Assembly: GCF_002272745.1 (NCBI RefSeq)
Contig: NZ_NPBD01000007.1
Span: forward strand, 62,001 to 126,000
Direction: 5' to 3'
DNA from: Terribacillus saccharophilus
Lineage (GTDB): Bacteria; Bacillota; Bacilli; Bacillales; Amphibacillaceae
DNA length: 64,000 bases
The position numbers were made by a program, and so were the translations under genes. Under the pieces are notes generated by a model that was given only the letters and a program-made list of their open reading frames with translations, was not told the origin of the DNA and searched no databases. Below are positions 47,501-56,518 of this stretch, piece by piece (positions within the stretch are counted from its first letter, which is position 1; every line of letters begins with the position of its first letter).

Positions 47501-48262
47501 ATGATGAAGAAGCTTTTGAATAAGAAAATACTAATTATTACGTTAAGCAGCTTAGGTATACTTGTTGTCTTGGGATTGGCGTTATTCTTAATGTGGTCGC
47601 AAGATACATATAGTGCGATAGATTCCTCAGAGGCTGCAATAGAGGAAGACATACAGTTAGAAGATGGATGGTATATCGATAGAGCTGAACATGCGGACAA
47701 AGGGATCATTCTTTATCCGGGGGCAAAGGTTGAGCCAGAAGCATATGCCTACCTAGCACAAGAGCTAGTAAAGCACAATATAACCGTCGCTATCCCATCT
47801 GTTCGATTGAACTTACCCATACTCGATGTTTCCAAAGCAAATGAAGTAATAGAAGAAGAGAAAGAGATAGAATGGTATATTGCAGGGCATTCCATGGGAG
47901 GTGCTGCAGCAGCTATGTACGCAGATCAAAATATGGAGAGCATAAAAGGACTGATCCTGCTTGGTGCATATGCAGCAGAAAATGATGAGTTACGTGATTC
48001 TGAACTACCTGTACTTTCCATCAGCGGGACTGAGGATGGATTGAGTACACCTGAAAAGATAGAAGAATACAGCGCTTATTTGCCACAAACATCAGACTTC
48101 ACAGAAATTCCTGGCGGCAATCACGCCTATTTCGGCGTATATGGCAGCCAATCTGGTGATAAGGAAGCACAGATCACAGTGGGGGAACAACAAGTCATTA
48201 TAGTAGATACGATTGTTGAATGGATGGAAGATGTCTCTGTTACTGGAGAAGGAGACAAATGA
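47501..48262 (+). CDS. Membrane-anchored alpha/beta hydrolase
   Basis: This 253-residue protein has one N-terminal membrane helix (about 9-30, ILIITLSSLGILVVLGLALF) and an extracytoplasmic alpha/beta-hydrolase domain of the Abhydrolase_5 type. The nucleophile Ser lies in IAGHSMGGAAAA, the Asp in SGTEDGLSTP and the His in PGGNHAYFG. The substrate is unknown. Two in-frame ATG codons at 47501 and 47504 are equivalent. The stop overlaps the start of ctaA by four bases. Confidence 0.85.
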   Translation: MMKKLLNKKILIITLSSLGILVVLGLALFLMWSQDTYSAIDSSEAAIEEDIQLEDGWYIDRAEHADKGIILYPGAKVEPEAYAYLAQELVKHNITVAIPSVRLNLPILDVSKANEVIEEEKEIEWYIAGHSMGGAAAAMYADQNMESIKGLILLGAYAAENDELRDSELPVLSISGTEDGLSTPEKIEEYSAYLPQTSDFTEIPGGNHAYFGVYGSQSGDKEAQITVGEQQVIIVDTIVEWMEDVSVTGEGDK

Positions 48263-49149
48263 CAAAACTAAAAATCTACAGCATCATAACTACAGTTATT
48301 GTACTAATTGTTCTATTACAAGGTTCCCTAGTTACGAAAACAGGATCAGGTCAAGGATGCGGCACCACATGGCCGCTCTGTTTCGGGGATGTTATCCCTT
48401 ATAACCCTACACTGGAAACAATCATTGAATACACCCACCGATTGATATCCAGCACCGCGGGATTACTAGTTTTAATTCTATCATTCTGGTCTTGGCGTAA
48501 ACTAAAGCATATGAAAGAAATAAAGTTCTTTGCCATTCTAGCTTCAGCTGCCATTATAGTACAAGGCTTAATGGGAGCAGGGCAGGTTGTATTCGGACAG
48601 CCGCCATTAATAATGGCATTGCATTTTGGCTTCTCAGCAATCTCCTTAGCAGCCGTTTTTGCCATAACGCTGTTTACATTCGAAACACCATCTACCAAAG
48701 TCGCCATACAAGTCGGGAGGAAGCTTAGACGTTATATCGTCTTCATTACTGTCTACGCTTACGCGGTCATCTATACAGGGGCATTCGTAAAGCATATGGA
48801 AGCGTCCGCCGTCTGCAAAGGGTTTCCATTATGTAATGGAGAAGCCGTTTTGTTCAGCCAAGGAACAGTTGTATTCGCGCAGATGTTCCATCGCATAGCA
48901 GGGATGCTGTTAACAGTCCTTATCGCTGTGTTTGTTGTATGGGTATTAAAACAGTACAAGCATCAACGTCTATTAGTAATTCTTAGTCTAATAAGTCTGC
49001 TTCTAATAGTCGTCCAGCTTATAAGTGGTATAGGTATGGTATTCACCTCGAATCAAAACTTAACGTTTGGATTAATGCATGCGCTGGTGATCTCTATCTT
49101 CTTTGCTTTGTTTGTTTATACCATCGTGATTACTAGAAGAAATAAATAA
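48259..49149 (+). CDS. ctaA: Heme A synthase
   Basis: This 296-residue membrane protein oxidises heme O to heme A for cytochrome oxidase. It has eight helices. The first extracytoplasmic loop carries the Cys pair in GSGQGCGTTWPLC and catalytic-region Glu/His in TIIEYTHRLIS. Conserved histidines follow in MALHFGFSA, MFHRIAGML and GLMHALV. A second Cys pair, VCKGFPLC, lies in the later loop. The start at 48259 overlaps the hydrolase stop, with GGAGAAGGAG upstream. Bacillus ctaA usually stands alone next to ctaB, so this pairing is unusual. Confidence 0.92.
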   Translation: MTKLKIYSIITTVIVLIVLLQGSLVTKTGSGQGCGTTWPLCFGDVIPYNPTLETIIEYTHRLISSTAGLLVLILSFWSWRKLKHMKEIKFFAILASAAIIVQGLMGAGQVVFGQPPLIMALHFGFSAISLAAVFAITLFTFETPSTKVAIQVGRKLRRYIVFITVYAYAVIYTGAFVKHMEASAVCKGFPLCNGEAVLFSQGTVVFAQMFHRIAGMLLTVLIAVFVVWVLKQYKHQRLLVILSLISLLLIVVQLISGIGMVFTSNQNLTFGLMHALVISIFFALFVYTIVITRRNK

Positions 49150-49164
49150 TGTTGAAACACATAG

Positions 49165-49202
49165 AAGAGCCCTACCTGGTTAAAACAGGAGGGGCTTTTT
49201 TG
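49165..49202 (+). terminator. Terminator after ctaA
   Basis: AGAGCCC...CCTG pairs with CAGG...GGGGCT, with one bulge, around GTTAAAA. It is followed by TTTTTT. Confidence 0.85.
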
Positions 49203-49282
49203 CTGGAAATTAAGATAGTCTATTTCGTATATATATAGACTTTATCATTGGAATTCTAGTACTAGACTGGAGGTATATATGT

Positions 49283-49459
49283 GTGAGAACGCTCAGCATT
49301 CTGATTGTTATCATAGCCGTTATGCACATCAGCAACCTTATTAACGTAACCCTCTTGGATGGAGAATGGAGCGGAATTGTTATCTGGCTCTCAACTCTTC
49401 TATTCCTCATTAGCATGGCCGTGTATGGCAGAGAAGTGAATAGAAATCGGAAAAAGTAA
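49283..49459 (+). CDS. 58-residue two-helix membrane peptide
   Basis: The GTG start has GGAGG nine bases upstream. The product has two hydrophobic helices (about 3-22 and 31-48) separated by a short LLDGEWSG turn, and a basic tail (GREVNRNRKK). I do not recognise a family. Its good ribosome binding site and typical membrane-peptide layout make it more likely real than the overlapping minus-strand frame. Confidence 0.55.
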   Translation: MRTLSILIVIIAVMHISNLINVTLLDGEWSGIVIWLSTLLFLISMAVYGREVNRNRKK

Positions 49460-49592
49460 TTCTGAATTAGGAGACGATCCCTCAAAAGACACGAAATCCA
49501 CTCCACCATTCTTCATAAAACACTGTGTAAACTCCGCCAATCAGCTATATAATGACAGATAGAGACAAATTGGACGGAAAGAAGGCAAACAA

Positions 49593-50072
49593 ATGAAAAT
49601 CACCATCATCAGCGTCGGCAAACTAAAGGAAAAATACCTCAAGCAAGGCATAGAGGAATACACCAAACGCCTCGGCGCCTACGCCAAAGTCGACCTAATC
49701 GAAGTACCCGACGAAAAGGCCCCTGAAAACCTGAGCGAAGCAGACATGCAAATCGTCAAACAAAAAGAAGGCGACCGCATCCTGTCGAAAATCGGCCCCG
49801 ACGACTACGTCATTTCCCTGGAAATAAAAGGCCAAATGATCACATCCGAGCAACTCGCGTCGAAAATTGACAGCTTGGCCACGTACGGGAAGAGTAAGAT
49901 TGTGTTTGTGATAGGTGGATCCTTGGGATTAAGTGAAGAAGTTATGCAGCGGAGCGATTATGCGCTGTCATTTTCGAAGATGACATTTCCCCATCAGTTG
50001 ATGAAGTTGGTGTTGGTTGAGCAGGTTTATCGGGCTTTTCGGATTATTAAGGGGGAACCATATCATAAGTAG
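49593..50072 (+). CDS. rlmH: 23S rRNA pseudouridine-1915 N3-methyltransferase
   Basis: This 159-residue SPOUT methyltransferase modifies pseudouridine 1915 of 23S rRNA in intact ribosomes, using S-adenosylmethionine. [14 protein letters not shown] and the C-terminal knot [20 protein letters not shown], then [13 protein letters not shown], are diagnostic, and the length is standard. Its last codons form the attachment site for SCC elements in staphylococci. The same end sequence here (GEPYHK) borders an accessory island. The first half has unusually high use of C-ending codons compared with the second half. Confidence 0.96.
   Translation: MKITIISVGKLKEKYLKQGIEEYTKRLGAYAKVDLIEVPDEKAPENLSEADMQIVKQKEGDRILSKIGPDDYVISLEIKGQMITSEQLASKIDSLATYGKSKIVFVIGGSLGLSEEVMQRSDYALSFSKMTFPHQLMKLVLVEQVYRAFRIIKGEPYHK
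50055..50072 (+). other. SCC-type attachment site at the end of rlmH
   Basis: GAACCATATCATAAGTAG matches the staphylococcal SCC attachment pattern GARGCDTATCAYAARTRR, except for C in place of G at the fourth base. The core TATCATAA is intact. No cassette recombinase gene is seen in the window, so activity is inferred only. Confidence 0.45.
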
Positions 50073-50126
50073 AGGCAAATATTTAAGAAGCATAAATTAT
50101 AAAGGAAATGCTTTTTCCAACGTCAA

Positions 50127-50140
50127 ATATCATGAGTAGA
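50127..50140 (+). repeat. Near repeat of the rlmH end sequence
   Basis: ATATCATGAGTAGA repeats 13 of the 14 bases ATATCATAAGTAGA at 50060-50073. It may be a secondary or old attachment junction at the left edge of the island. Confidence 0.4.
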
Positions 50141-50210
50141 TACCCATAATGGTTGGTGAGAATTATATATTTCAAGATGCTTCTGTTTTCTAACTTAAGG
50201 GGGAATAAGT

Positions 50211-50795
50211 ATGTCACGAATACCAATTGGACCAGTTATTAAAGGTGTTAAAAAAACAGGGAAATTCGTTAAAGACAATAAAAAAGAGATTGGAGCATTT
50301 ATAAGTGTTGTAGGTAGTGTTGGAGGAGCAGCAATAAAGTGGAAAAAAGAATCCAAAACAGAAGACAAATTGCATCCAAGACATAATAGTTATTTACATT
50401 ATAAAACTAAAATACTAACGGAATTGGATAGTCAAAATAGGAATGAACTTTTTCGATATATAGATGAAATCGAACAGTTTATTCAACAGATAAAAAATGA
50501 GAAAAAAAGGGAAATTGGCGTAAAAAAGCCTATACATAAAAAAAGAATTAATAATTGGAATGATATTCTTATTCAAATTAAAGATAAAATGTCTACAAAA
50601 GATTATCTTGAATTTATTAAAATTTATAACAACCCAAGTTATCAAAGTGAATATTTTAGTGGTTTTGAGGGACATGTAGAGAAATTCAAAAAGCTCAATA
50701 ATGTAGAAAACTATGATGATTTATTGAAATATATTGCAGAAATTACCAGTAGGGATATTGAAAAAATCAAGAAAGATTTTTTGCTAAAATACTAA
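50211..50795 (+). CDS. AT-rich hypothetical protein
   Basis: This 194-residue protein is of unknown family. It has a basic N-terminus (PVIKGVKKTGKFVKDNKK) and a short hydrophobic stretch (about 27-44, IGAFISVVGSVGGAAIKW). A long Lys/Glu/Ile-rich helical remainder follows, with possible coiled coil at about 76-100. GGGGGAA precedes ATG. Base composition is clearly more AT-rich than rlmH, which fits acquired DNA. It may belong to the defence island, but nothing in it gives a function. Confidence 0.6.
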   Translation: MSRIPIGPVIKGVKKTGKFVKDNKKEIGAFISVVGSVGGAAIKWKKESKTEDKLHPRHNSYLHYKTKILTELDSQNRNELFRYIDEIEQFIQQIKNEKKREIGVKKPIHKKRINNWNDILIQIKDKMSTKDYLEFIKIYNNPSYQSEYFSGFEGHVEKFKKLNNVENYDDLLKYIAEITSRDIEKIKKDFLLKY

Positions 50796-51002
50796 TAATA
50801 CATGGAATATCAAGCCAACATGGTTAAAATAAAGGGCTGAAGGCTGCTACATGATTCCAGTGATTTATCGAAAGGGAAATACAATACAGTATAGGCATAC
50901 TTTTTGTATGAATTTCTTGAGCTTTCTCTGAGCAGAAAAGATAAGGAAGGTACAAGAAAAGTGCAATGTGCATATTAACTTAACGGATGCATGAGTTAAA
51001 GA

Positions 51003-51030
51003 AATGATCGCTACAGCGGTCATTTTTTTT
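51003..51030 (+). terminator. Rho-independent terminator
   Basis: AATGATCGC pairs with GCGGTCATT (one G-T pair) around TACA, followed by TTTTTTT. It insulates the defence operon from upstream transcription. Confidence 0.8.
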
Positions 51031-51311
51031 AGCTAACGGGGGCTTAATGAATAAGGAATAAACCTAAGACTAAATTATGCAAGTTAAATACGCTACTTAT
51101 AAATTTCAGTTCTTTACATATTTATATATTTATAAAACATACTGTAATGAATAGCCTTATTCATCATAGCAAATGACACTGGTTTTTAAATAGTAAAGGG
51201 TAAAAAGTTATTATTTCAGGAACCGAATCATCCAGAAACAATTCGCTACCTGCAAATAAAGTATATGGTGAAGGGTTAAATCCAATATCAACACTTTATT
51301 CTGTTAATTTT

Positions 51312-51320
51312 TGCTATAAT
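51312..51320 (+). promoter_or_regulatory. Extended -10 promoter of the defence operon
   Basis: TGCTATAAT is a perfect -10 with the TG extension, 36 bases before the start codon. The -35 region is weak (CACTTT), as is usual with an extended -10. Confidence 0.6.
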
Positions 51321-51355
51321 TATGATGAATATTGTTACGAAACGGAGTTTTATAG

Positions 51356-52837
51356 ATGAATATAGTTCTGACAAGACCATCAGCAGCGCCTGTGATACAG
51401 GCACTTCGTTCTATTGGATATAATGCAAGCACAGCTATTGCCGATCTAGTAGATAACAGTCTGGATGCTAAGGCATCATCTATTAAAATAAATTTTACTT
51501 ATATTGAAACAGATGGAATGATTACCATATATGATAATGGTTTCGGTATGACTGAAGAGATGCTTCAAATTGCCATGAGTATTGGTTCCAAGGACCCGAG
51601 AGAGTATAGAGGAGCAAATGAACTCGGCCGTTTTGGCATGGGGTTAAAAACGGCTTCTTTTTCACTTGGGAAGCGATTGAGTGTTTTGACAAAAAAAGAT
51701 GGACTTTATAATGAGAGATGCTGGGACCTTGATCATGTATCAGAATGCAATGAATGGCAGCTTTTTACCAGTATTCCTGAAGAAGTCAAATTGCAAATGG
51801 GGGATATAAGGGAAGAAAGCGGCACAGTTGTCTGTATTGATAAGCTTGACCGCTTCATGGGGGTTGGACGAAAGCGTAAATTAAAAGAAACGAGCTTCTA
51901 TAATAAAGTTTCCCGTATTAATAGACACCTGGAATTTGTCTTTCACTCTATACTGGAGAAAAAAGAAGTAAGCATGTTTATCAACGGTAAAGAGACAGAA
52001 CCGTGGGATCCATTTATGAAATGCCATCCGAATACACTGGAAGGCGAAATGCAGATCCTTAGGATTAATGATAATAGAATCAAAGTACAGTATTTTATCT
52101 TGCCTCATGCCTCCCATTTAACAGAGTCTGAATATAAGAAGGTGGGCGGTTACAAAGGCTGGCGCGATCATCAGGGATTATATATATACCGGGAAAACCG
52201 TCTTCTATATTTTGGCGATTGGATGGGTCTGTTTCCAAAGGATGCAGCCTCACAGCTGGCCAGAGTGCGCATTGATCTTCCCAATGCAGCCGATTCGGAC
52301 TGGCAGGTCGATATAAAAAAATCAGGCATTAATCTGCCTGAAGACGCTAAAAGAAGACTAGAAGCTATTTCATCCATTGCACGAAAAGTTTCAAGGGATA
52401 TTTTCTATTTCAGGACACAGTCTGGTCCTAGGAATCTTTCTGTAAAGGGCAACTTAAACACATGGGAGCAGTCGGGAAGCGAGGATGGCCCACAGTTTAT
52501 TTTAAACCGGAATCATCCGATTCTTTCTGAACTGCTTAAAAATCTGGATGATGAAAATGCAAAGCTATTAAACTTATATTTGAAATTTGTACAGCTTGGC
52601 TCTCCAAGCAATATTATAGATTCTCCAAAGGTTCCAGAAGAAGAAGTGCAGGAGGTACCGGACAGCCAGAAAGAATTGGTGGTCCAATTTGCTTCTTCTA
52701 TGATGCAGCTGAATGTGGCTGAAAATGAAGAACAGCTGCTGAATATTTTGTTAACACAGCCTGCATTTGATGGACTAAACCGTGCAACATTAAAAGCAAT
52801 TACATCGGAGGCGAACTTGATTGTCAGCAATGGATAA
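51356..52837 (+). CDS. MORC/MutL-like GHKL ATPase of a restriction-like system
   Basis: This 493-residue protein has an N-terminal HSP90/GHKL ATPase domain: N-box ASTAIADLVDNSLDA (Asn34), G1 box IYDNGFGMT (Asp60), G2 box GRFGMGLKTASFSLG. A ribosomal-S5-like transducer domain follows to about 350 (KKSGINLPEDAKRRLE) and the C-terminus is helical. MutL has a catalytic Glu at the position of Asp30. Relatives form clamp-like dimers on DNA. This subgroup occurs with Z1 helicases and nucleases in predicted restriction-modification operons. It is the first gene, with the Z1 gene overlapping its 3' end. Confidence 0.88.
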   Translation: MNIVLTRPSAAPVIQALRSIGYNASTAIADLVDNSLDAKASSIKINFTYIETDGMITIYDNGFGMTEEMLQIAMSIGSKDPREYRGANELGRFGMGLKTASFSLGKRLSVLTKKDGLYNERCWDLDHVSECNEWQLFTSIPEEVKLQMGDIREESGTVVCIDKLDRFMGVGRKRKLKETSFYNKVSRINRHLEFVFHSILEKKEVSMFINGKETEPWDPFMKCHPNTLEGEMQILRINDNRIKVQYFILPHASHLTESEYKKVGGYKGWRDHQGLYIYRENRLLYFGDWMGLFPKDAASQLARVRIDLPNAADSDWQVDIKKSGINLPEDAKRRLEAISSIARKVSRDIFYFRTQSGPRNLSVKGNLNTWEQSGSEDGPQFILNRNHPILSELLKNLDDENAKLLNLYLKFVQLGSPSNIIDSPKVPEEEVQEVPDSQKELVVQFASSMMQLNVAENEEQLLNILLTQPAFDGLNRATLKAITSEANLIVSNG

Positions 52838-55466
52838 TAAGAGTCTGTTTGAACAGGCATTTACCACAAATTATTATATGTTAAAAAGTCACTCTGCAAA
52901 TTCAGAAGAAGCTGGAGAAAAAGCATTGGACTTAGCGAGATTACTGGCATCCGGAATTGCCCCAATTGACGATGCAACATTTCAAAAGTGGTCTCTTGAA
53001 ATGTTCATGAAATATAAAGTTGGTTTAGAGGTTCGAAAGGATTATGTTATGAGGAACTCTAAAGAAAAAAGCTGGTTTGAGCCTAAAATGTCCGCAAGCG
53101 GTTTTTTCTGGAACAGGTACCGAAGATATCTCTCCGATTTGAAAAAATGGCCGCTTGAGGCAGTTACTACCATTGATGAAACAACCAATCAGATCATGGC
53201 TTCTATCGGAAATCCAAAGTCAATGGAACCATTCGATAAACGCGGCCTTGTATTAGGGTATGTCCAGTCGGGGAAAACAGCTAACTTTACTGGTCTGATT
53301 AATAAGGCTTATGACGTCGGGTACAAGCTTATTATTGTTTTATCAGGAATCCATAATGATTTAAGAGCTCAGACACAAATTCGTCTGAATGAAGAGGTAA
53401 TCGGGAACCGGACAGATAAAGATGGAAATCCAATAGGAGTTGCCCAAATATACGCAAATACGGCTGATCATATTATTTCTTCCTGGACAACAGAAGATAA
53501 TGATATCAAGTCAAGCCGAAGAGGTACGAGCAACCTAAACTCACCAACAATAATGGTTGTTAAGAAAAATAAAACAGTACTAGAGTCACTTCGAGACCAG
53601 TTAATTAATCATCGTGATTTATATAATCTGGATATTCCCGTCTTAATTGTTGATGATGAGGCAGACCAGGCATCAGTTGACACTTCCAATCCAGAGAAAA
53701 ATGAAGATCCCAAAACGATCAATCGCCTGATCAGACAGATTCTTGAAGTGTTTAAGCGAAAAGCTTTTGTTGGCTATACAGCAACACCTTTTGCTAACCT
53801 TCTTATCAGTAAAGAAGGAAGTACAGATGAAGAAGGCGATGACTTGTATCCGAAAGATTTTCTTGTCGGGCTGCCAAAGCCGAGGGAATATTGCGGGCCC
53901 GAGGAATACTTTAATGTGGAAGAGGATGCCGAAGATACTCGGCCAAGTCTGATCCGACATTTGCGACAGGAAGACCTTGATGTATTTACAACAATTAAAA
54001 AGAAATCCGACGCAGATAAATTCGAAGAAGTTCCTCCGCAAATGCATGAAGCAATGCTTGAATTCCTGCTCGTAATTGCCATCCGCAATCTGAGAGGACA
54101 AGGAAAGAAGCATAATTCAATGCTCATTCACACTTCCCGCTTTAAGGATGTCCAGTCAAGTGTAAAAGATGAAGTAGCCCGTGCTTTTGATGCTATATCA
54201 AAGCAGTTGCAGTATAATCCGGAAAGCAGTTTGATTGCGGAGCTGCAGGAGCTTTATGAAAATGATATTCTCCCAACAAGCAGAGATTGGCCGAATGAAA
54301 GTCATCCGGAATTTAGCTGGAATCAAGTATATGATGAATTGAGGAAATGCTGTGAAAGCATACAGGTTTTCGAAATTAATGGTAACAGCCGGGATGCTTT
54401 GGATTACCACCAATATAAAGAAGAAGGGTTAAATGTCATCGCTGTTGGCGGTGACAAATTGTCCAGGGGATTGACGCTTGAAGGCTTAAGTATTACTTAT
54501 TACTTCCGAAATTCGCTAATGTATGACACTCTCATGCAGATGGGACGCTGGTTTGGCTATAGAAAGGGCTATATGGATCTCTGCCGCATCTATACATCAA
54601 ATGAAATTGCATCGAATTTTGAACACCTGGCCATTGCGATGATTCAGCTTCGGCAGGAGTTCGACCGTCTGGCTGCAATGAAGAAGACACCTTCTGAATA
54701 TGCAGTTAAAATGCTTAGTCATCCAACAATGAAGCTGACAAGTCCGCTGAAAATGAGAAATGCAGTGTCTTCAAATGTTATTTATGCCGGCACCCTACAG
54801 CAGACAAGGCTATTTGATCCGAGTGAAGATGTAATGAAAGGAAACATGGATGCGGCTGTTAAGCTCGTTAATAAGCTTCCTTTAACAATAACGACATACA
54901 GAAAAACCAGCTTTTACTCAGCATCTGGTGTGAACGCAGAACATATCAAGGAATTTCTGTCAGATTATCAAACAGCTGACAGTAATATTGTAAATTCTGT
55001 ACTAATTGCTGACTATATTGACAGAGTTAACAAAGAAGGAGAATTAACAGATTGGACAGTTTCAATTGTAGAAGGTGAGCCTAAATCTACTTCAGGCTTA
55101 TCAGAATATCCAGTTACATTAGGTAAAATCAATTTGAAATCTGCTTCAGCTTTAGGAAATAATGTTACTCAGCCTGAAAGCAAGGATCAAACAAGAGACA
55201 TTAAAGCTATTGTGTCTCCAAACCATGAATACATGGATCTGGACTATGAGGAGATTAAAGGGATAAAAGATCGTATGGAAAAAAGAAGAATGCGAGACAA
55301 GGTGAAAGGGTTAATGTTAATTTATCCTCTGCATCCAGAAGTGCAGATCTTTAACAGTCTAGATGTGGAATTCTCCTCAAAATTAGTGCCAATTGGAATT
55401 GCCTTTTCCTTCCCTGGGACGGAAATAGAAGATAAAGGGGTCTACCAGACAAATAAAACGGTATAA
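52821..55466 (+). CDS. Z1-domain superfamily II helicase-like ATPase (first copy)
   Basis: This protein of 881 residues has Walker A LGYVQSGKTANF near 146-157, SGIHNDLRAQTQ, Walker B LIVDDEADQAS near 277 and motif III VGYTATPFAN near 317. The C-terminal helicase half has VGGDKLSRGLTLEGLS near 543 and an arginine-finger segment QMGRWFGYRKGY near 574. The region between holds the Z1 domain. TTG 52821 has GGAGG nine bases upstream. ATG 52830 gives eight-base overlap with the previous gene and is a close alternative. It likely translocates on DNA or remodels the ATPase-nuclease complex. Confidence 0.88.
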   Translation: MSAMDNKSLFEQAFTTNYYMLKSHSANSEEAGEKALDLARLLASGIAPIDDATFQKWSLEMFMKYKVGLEVRKDYVMRNSKEKSWFEPKMSASGFFWNRYRRYLSDLKKWPLEAVTTIDETTNQIMASIGNPKSMEPFDKRGLVLGYVQSGKTANFTGLINKAYDVGYKLIIVLSGIHNDLRAQTQIRLNEEVIGNRTDKDGNPIGVAQIYANTADHIISSWTTEDNDIKSSRRGTSNLNSPTIMVVKKNKTVLESLRDQLINHRDLYNLDIPVLIVDDEADQASVDTSNPEKNEDPKTINRLIRQILEVFKRKAFVGYTATPFANLLISKEGSTDEEGDDLYPKDFLVGLPKPREYCGPEEYFNVEEDAEDTRPSLIRHLRQEDLDVFTTIKKKSDADKFEEVPPQMHEAMLEFLLVIAIRNLRGQGKKHNSMLIHTSRFKDVQSSVKDEVARAFDAISKQLQYNPESSLIAELQELYENDILPTSRDWPNESHPEFSWNQVYDELRKCCESIQVFEINGNSRDALDYHQYKEEGLNVIAVGGDKLSRGLTLEGLSITYYFRNSLMYDTLMQMGRWFGYRKGYMDLCRIYTSNEIASNFEHLAIAMIQLRQEFDRLAAMKKTPSEYAVKMLSHPTMKLTSPLKMRNAVSSNVIYAGTLQQTRLFDPSEDVMKGNMDAAVKLVNKLPLTITTYRKTSFYSASGVNAEHIKEFLSDYQTADSNIVNSVLIADYIDRVNKEGELTDWTVSIVEGEPKSTSGLSEYPVTLGKINLKSASALGNNVTQPESKDQTRDIKAIVSPNHEYMDLDYEEIKGIKDRMEKRRMRDKVKGLMLIYPLHPEVQIFNSLDVEFSSKLVPIGIAFSFPGTEIEDKGVYQTNKTV

Positions 55467-55492
55467 ATAAACTTTATTTAAGGAGAGTACCT

Positions 55493-56515
55493 GTGTTGAA
55501 CCTAAAAATAGAGTTTGAGCAGATGATACAAGAACTTAAAAGTCAGAACGAGAGTGAAGTTTATAAATTGAATGTCCTGACTTATGAGAATCCAATTATG
55601 TTTGCGGGAATCGATCCCGTCAATCATCATCGTCAGCTGTACATTGATTTGGGTACAGAAGGATGGGACGAAGAACAGGAAAATGCATTGCCGAAGTGGA
55701 GGGGAATGTCTGTAAAGGTAGAATATCTTGAAAAACTCTCCCTCTTAAAAGAGCATCATTTCCTTGTTATCAGACAAGAGGATGAACAAAGTCCGGAGAT
55801 ATTTGAAGTTGTACTGCAGAACCTCGCTGAACATCTGGTAGCGGCTGAAGAAGACTCTCTCTTTTCAACCGTCTATAAAGTACTTGATCGATGGAGAACC
55901 TTCTTTCAGCGCGGAGGGTTTAAGCAGTTATCTGAAGAACAGCAGCGTGGGTTATTTGGAGAATTATGGTTTATCAATGAATGGTTGGACAAGCACCCTG
56001 GCCAGCCGCCTCTTATAATCGAGCAATGGGAGGGGCCGACGAAAGGCCGCATTGATTTTAAAGGAACCAGGTGCGGACTAGAAATCAAAACAGTTATTGA
56101 AAAATTATCAAAAACGATTAAAATATCAAATGAGAACCAGCTAAAGATCAATGAAGCCGTATCTTCTATTTATATCTATATATGTTTTCTTGAGCAAAGC
56201 CGCACACATGGGCTTTCTCTTCAGGAGCTGGCAGGACAGGTTCGTGCCAAGCTTGCAGAAAGATCTGAAAGAATCGCACTCATTTATAGCGATTTATTGA
56301 CTGATCTGGGGTTTAGGGAGGAAGAATATGGAAATGTGCTATATTTTATGGAAAAGACAGAGGTTTACGAGGCTGGTAAAGATTTTCCCCGCCTAATAAA
56401 GGAACATCTGCCAAAAGGAATTTCACATGTAAGCTATAATATTGATCTGACTCATTGTTCAGAATATGAGAAGGATCCGGAAACCATATATCAAATGTTT
56501 AGAGTGGAAGGGTAA
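55493..56515 (+). CDS. PD-(D/E)XK-motif nuclease (DUF4420)
   Basis: This 340-residue protein has a restriction-endonuclease-like core. GLFGELWFINEWL (near 160) carries the helix-A Glu. GRIDFKGTRCGLEIKTV (near 184-200) carries the catalytic Asp and the E-x-K pair. This is the DUF4420 family found with Z1 helicases. It is the likely DNA-cutting subunit of the operon. GTG 55493 is taken. TTG three bases later has better spacing from AGGAGAG. Confidence 0.85.
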   Translation: MLNLKIEFEQMIQELKSQNESEVYKLNVLTYENPIMFAGIDPVNHHRQLYIDLGTEGWDEEQENALPKWRGMSVKVEYLEKLSLLKEHHFLVIRQEDEQSPEIFEVVLQNLAEHLVAAEEDSLFSTVYKVLDRWRTFFQRGGFKQLSEEQQRGLFGELWFINEWLDKHPGQPPLIIEQWEGPTKGRIDFKGTRCGLEIKTVIEKLSKTIKISNENQLKINEAVSSIYIYICFLEQSRTHGLSLQELAGQVRAKLAERSERIALIYSDLLTDLGFREEEYGNVLYFMEKTEVYEAGKDFPRLIKEHLPKGISHVSYNIDLTHCSEYEKDPETIYQMFRVEG

Positions 56516-56518
56516 AAA

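Larger units (their letters stand above)
50796..51355. other. Gene-free, AT-rich stretch ahead of the defence operon
   Basis: No gene was recognised. It holds a terminator at 51003-51030 and the presumed promoter of the defence operon near 51315. The rest appears non-coding on both strands. Confidence 0.5.

Noticed and set aside
49210..49509. 99-codon minus-strand frame after ctaA
   Set aside because: The plus strand carries a better supported 58-codon membrane-peptide gene with GGAGG. The minus frame has no ribosome binding site.
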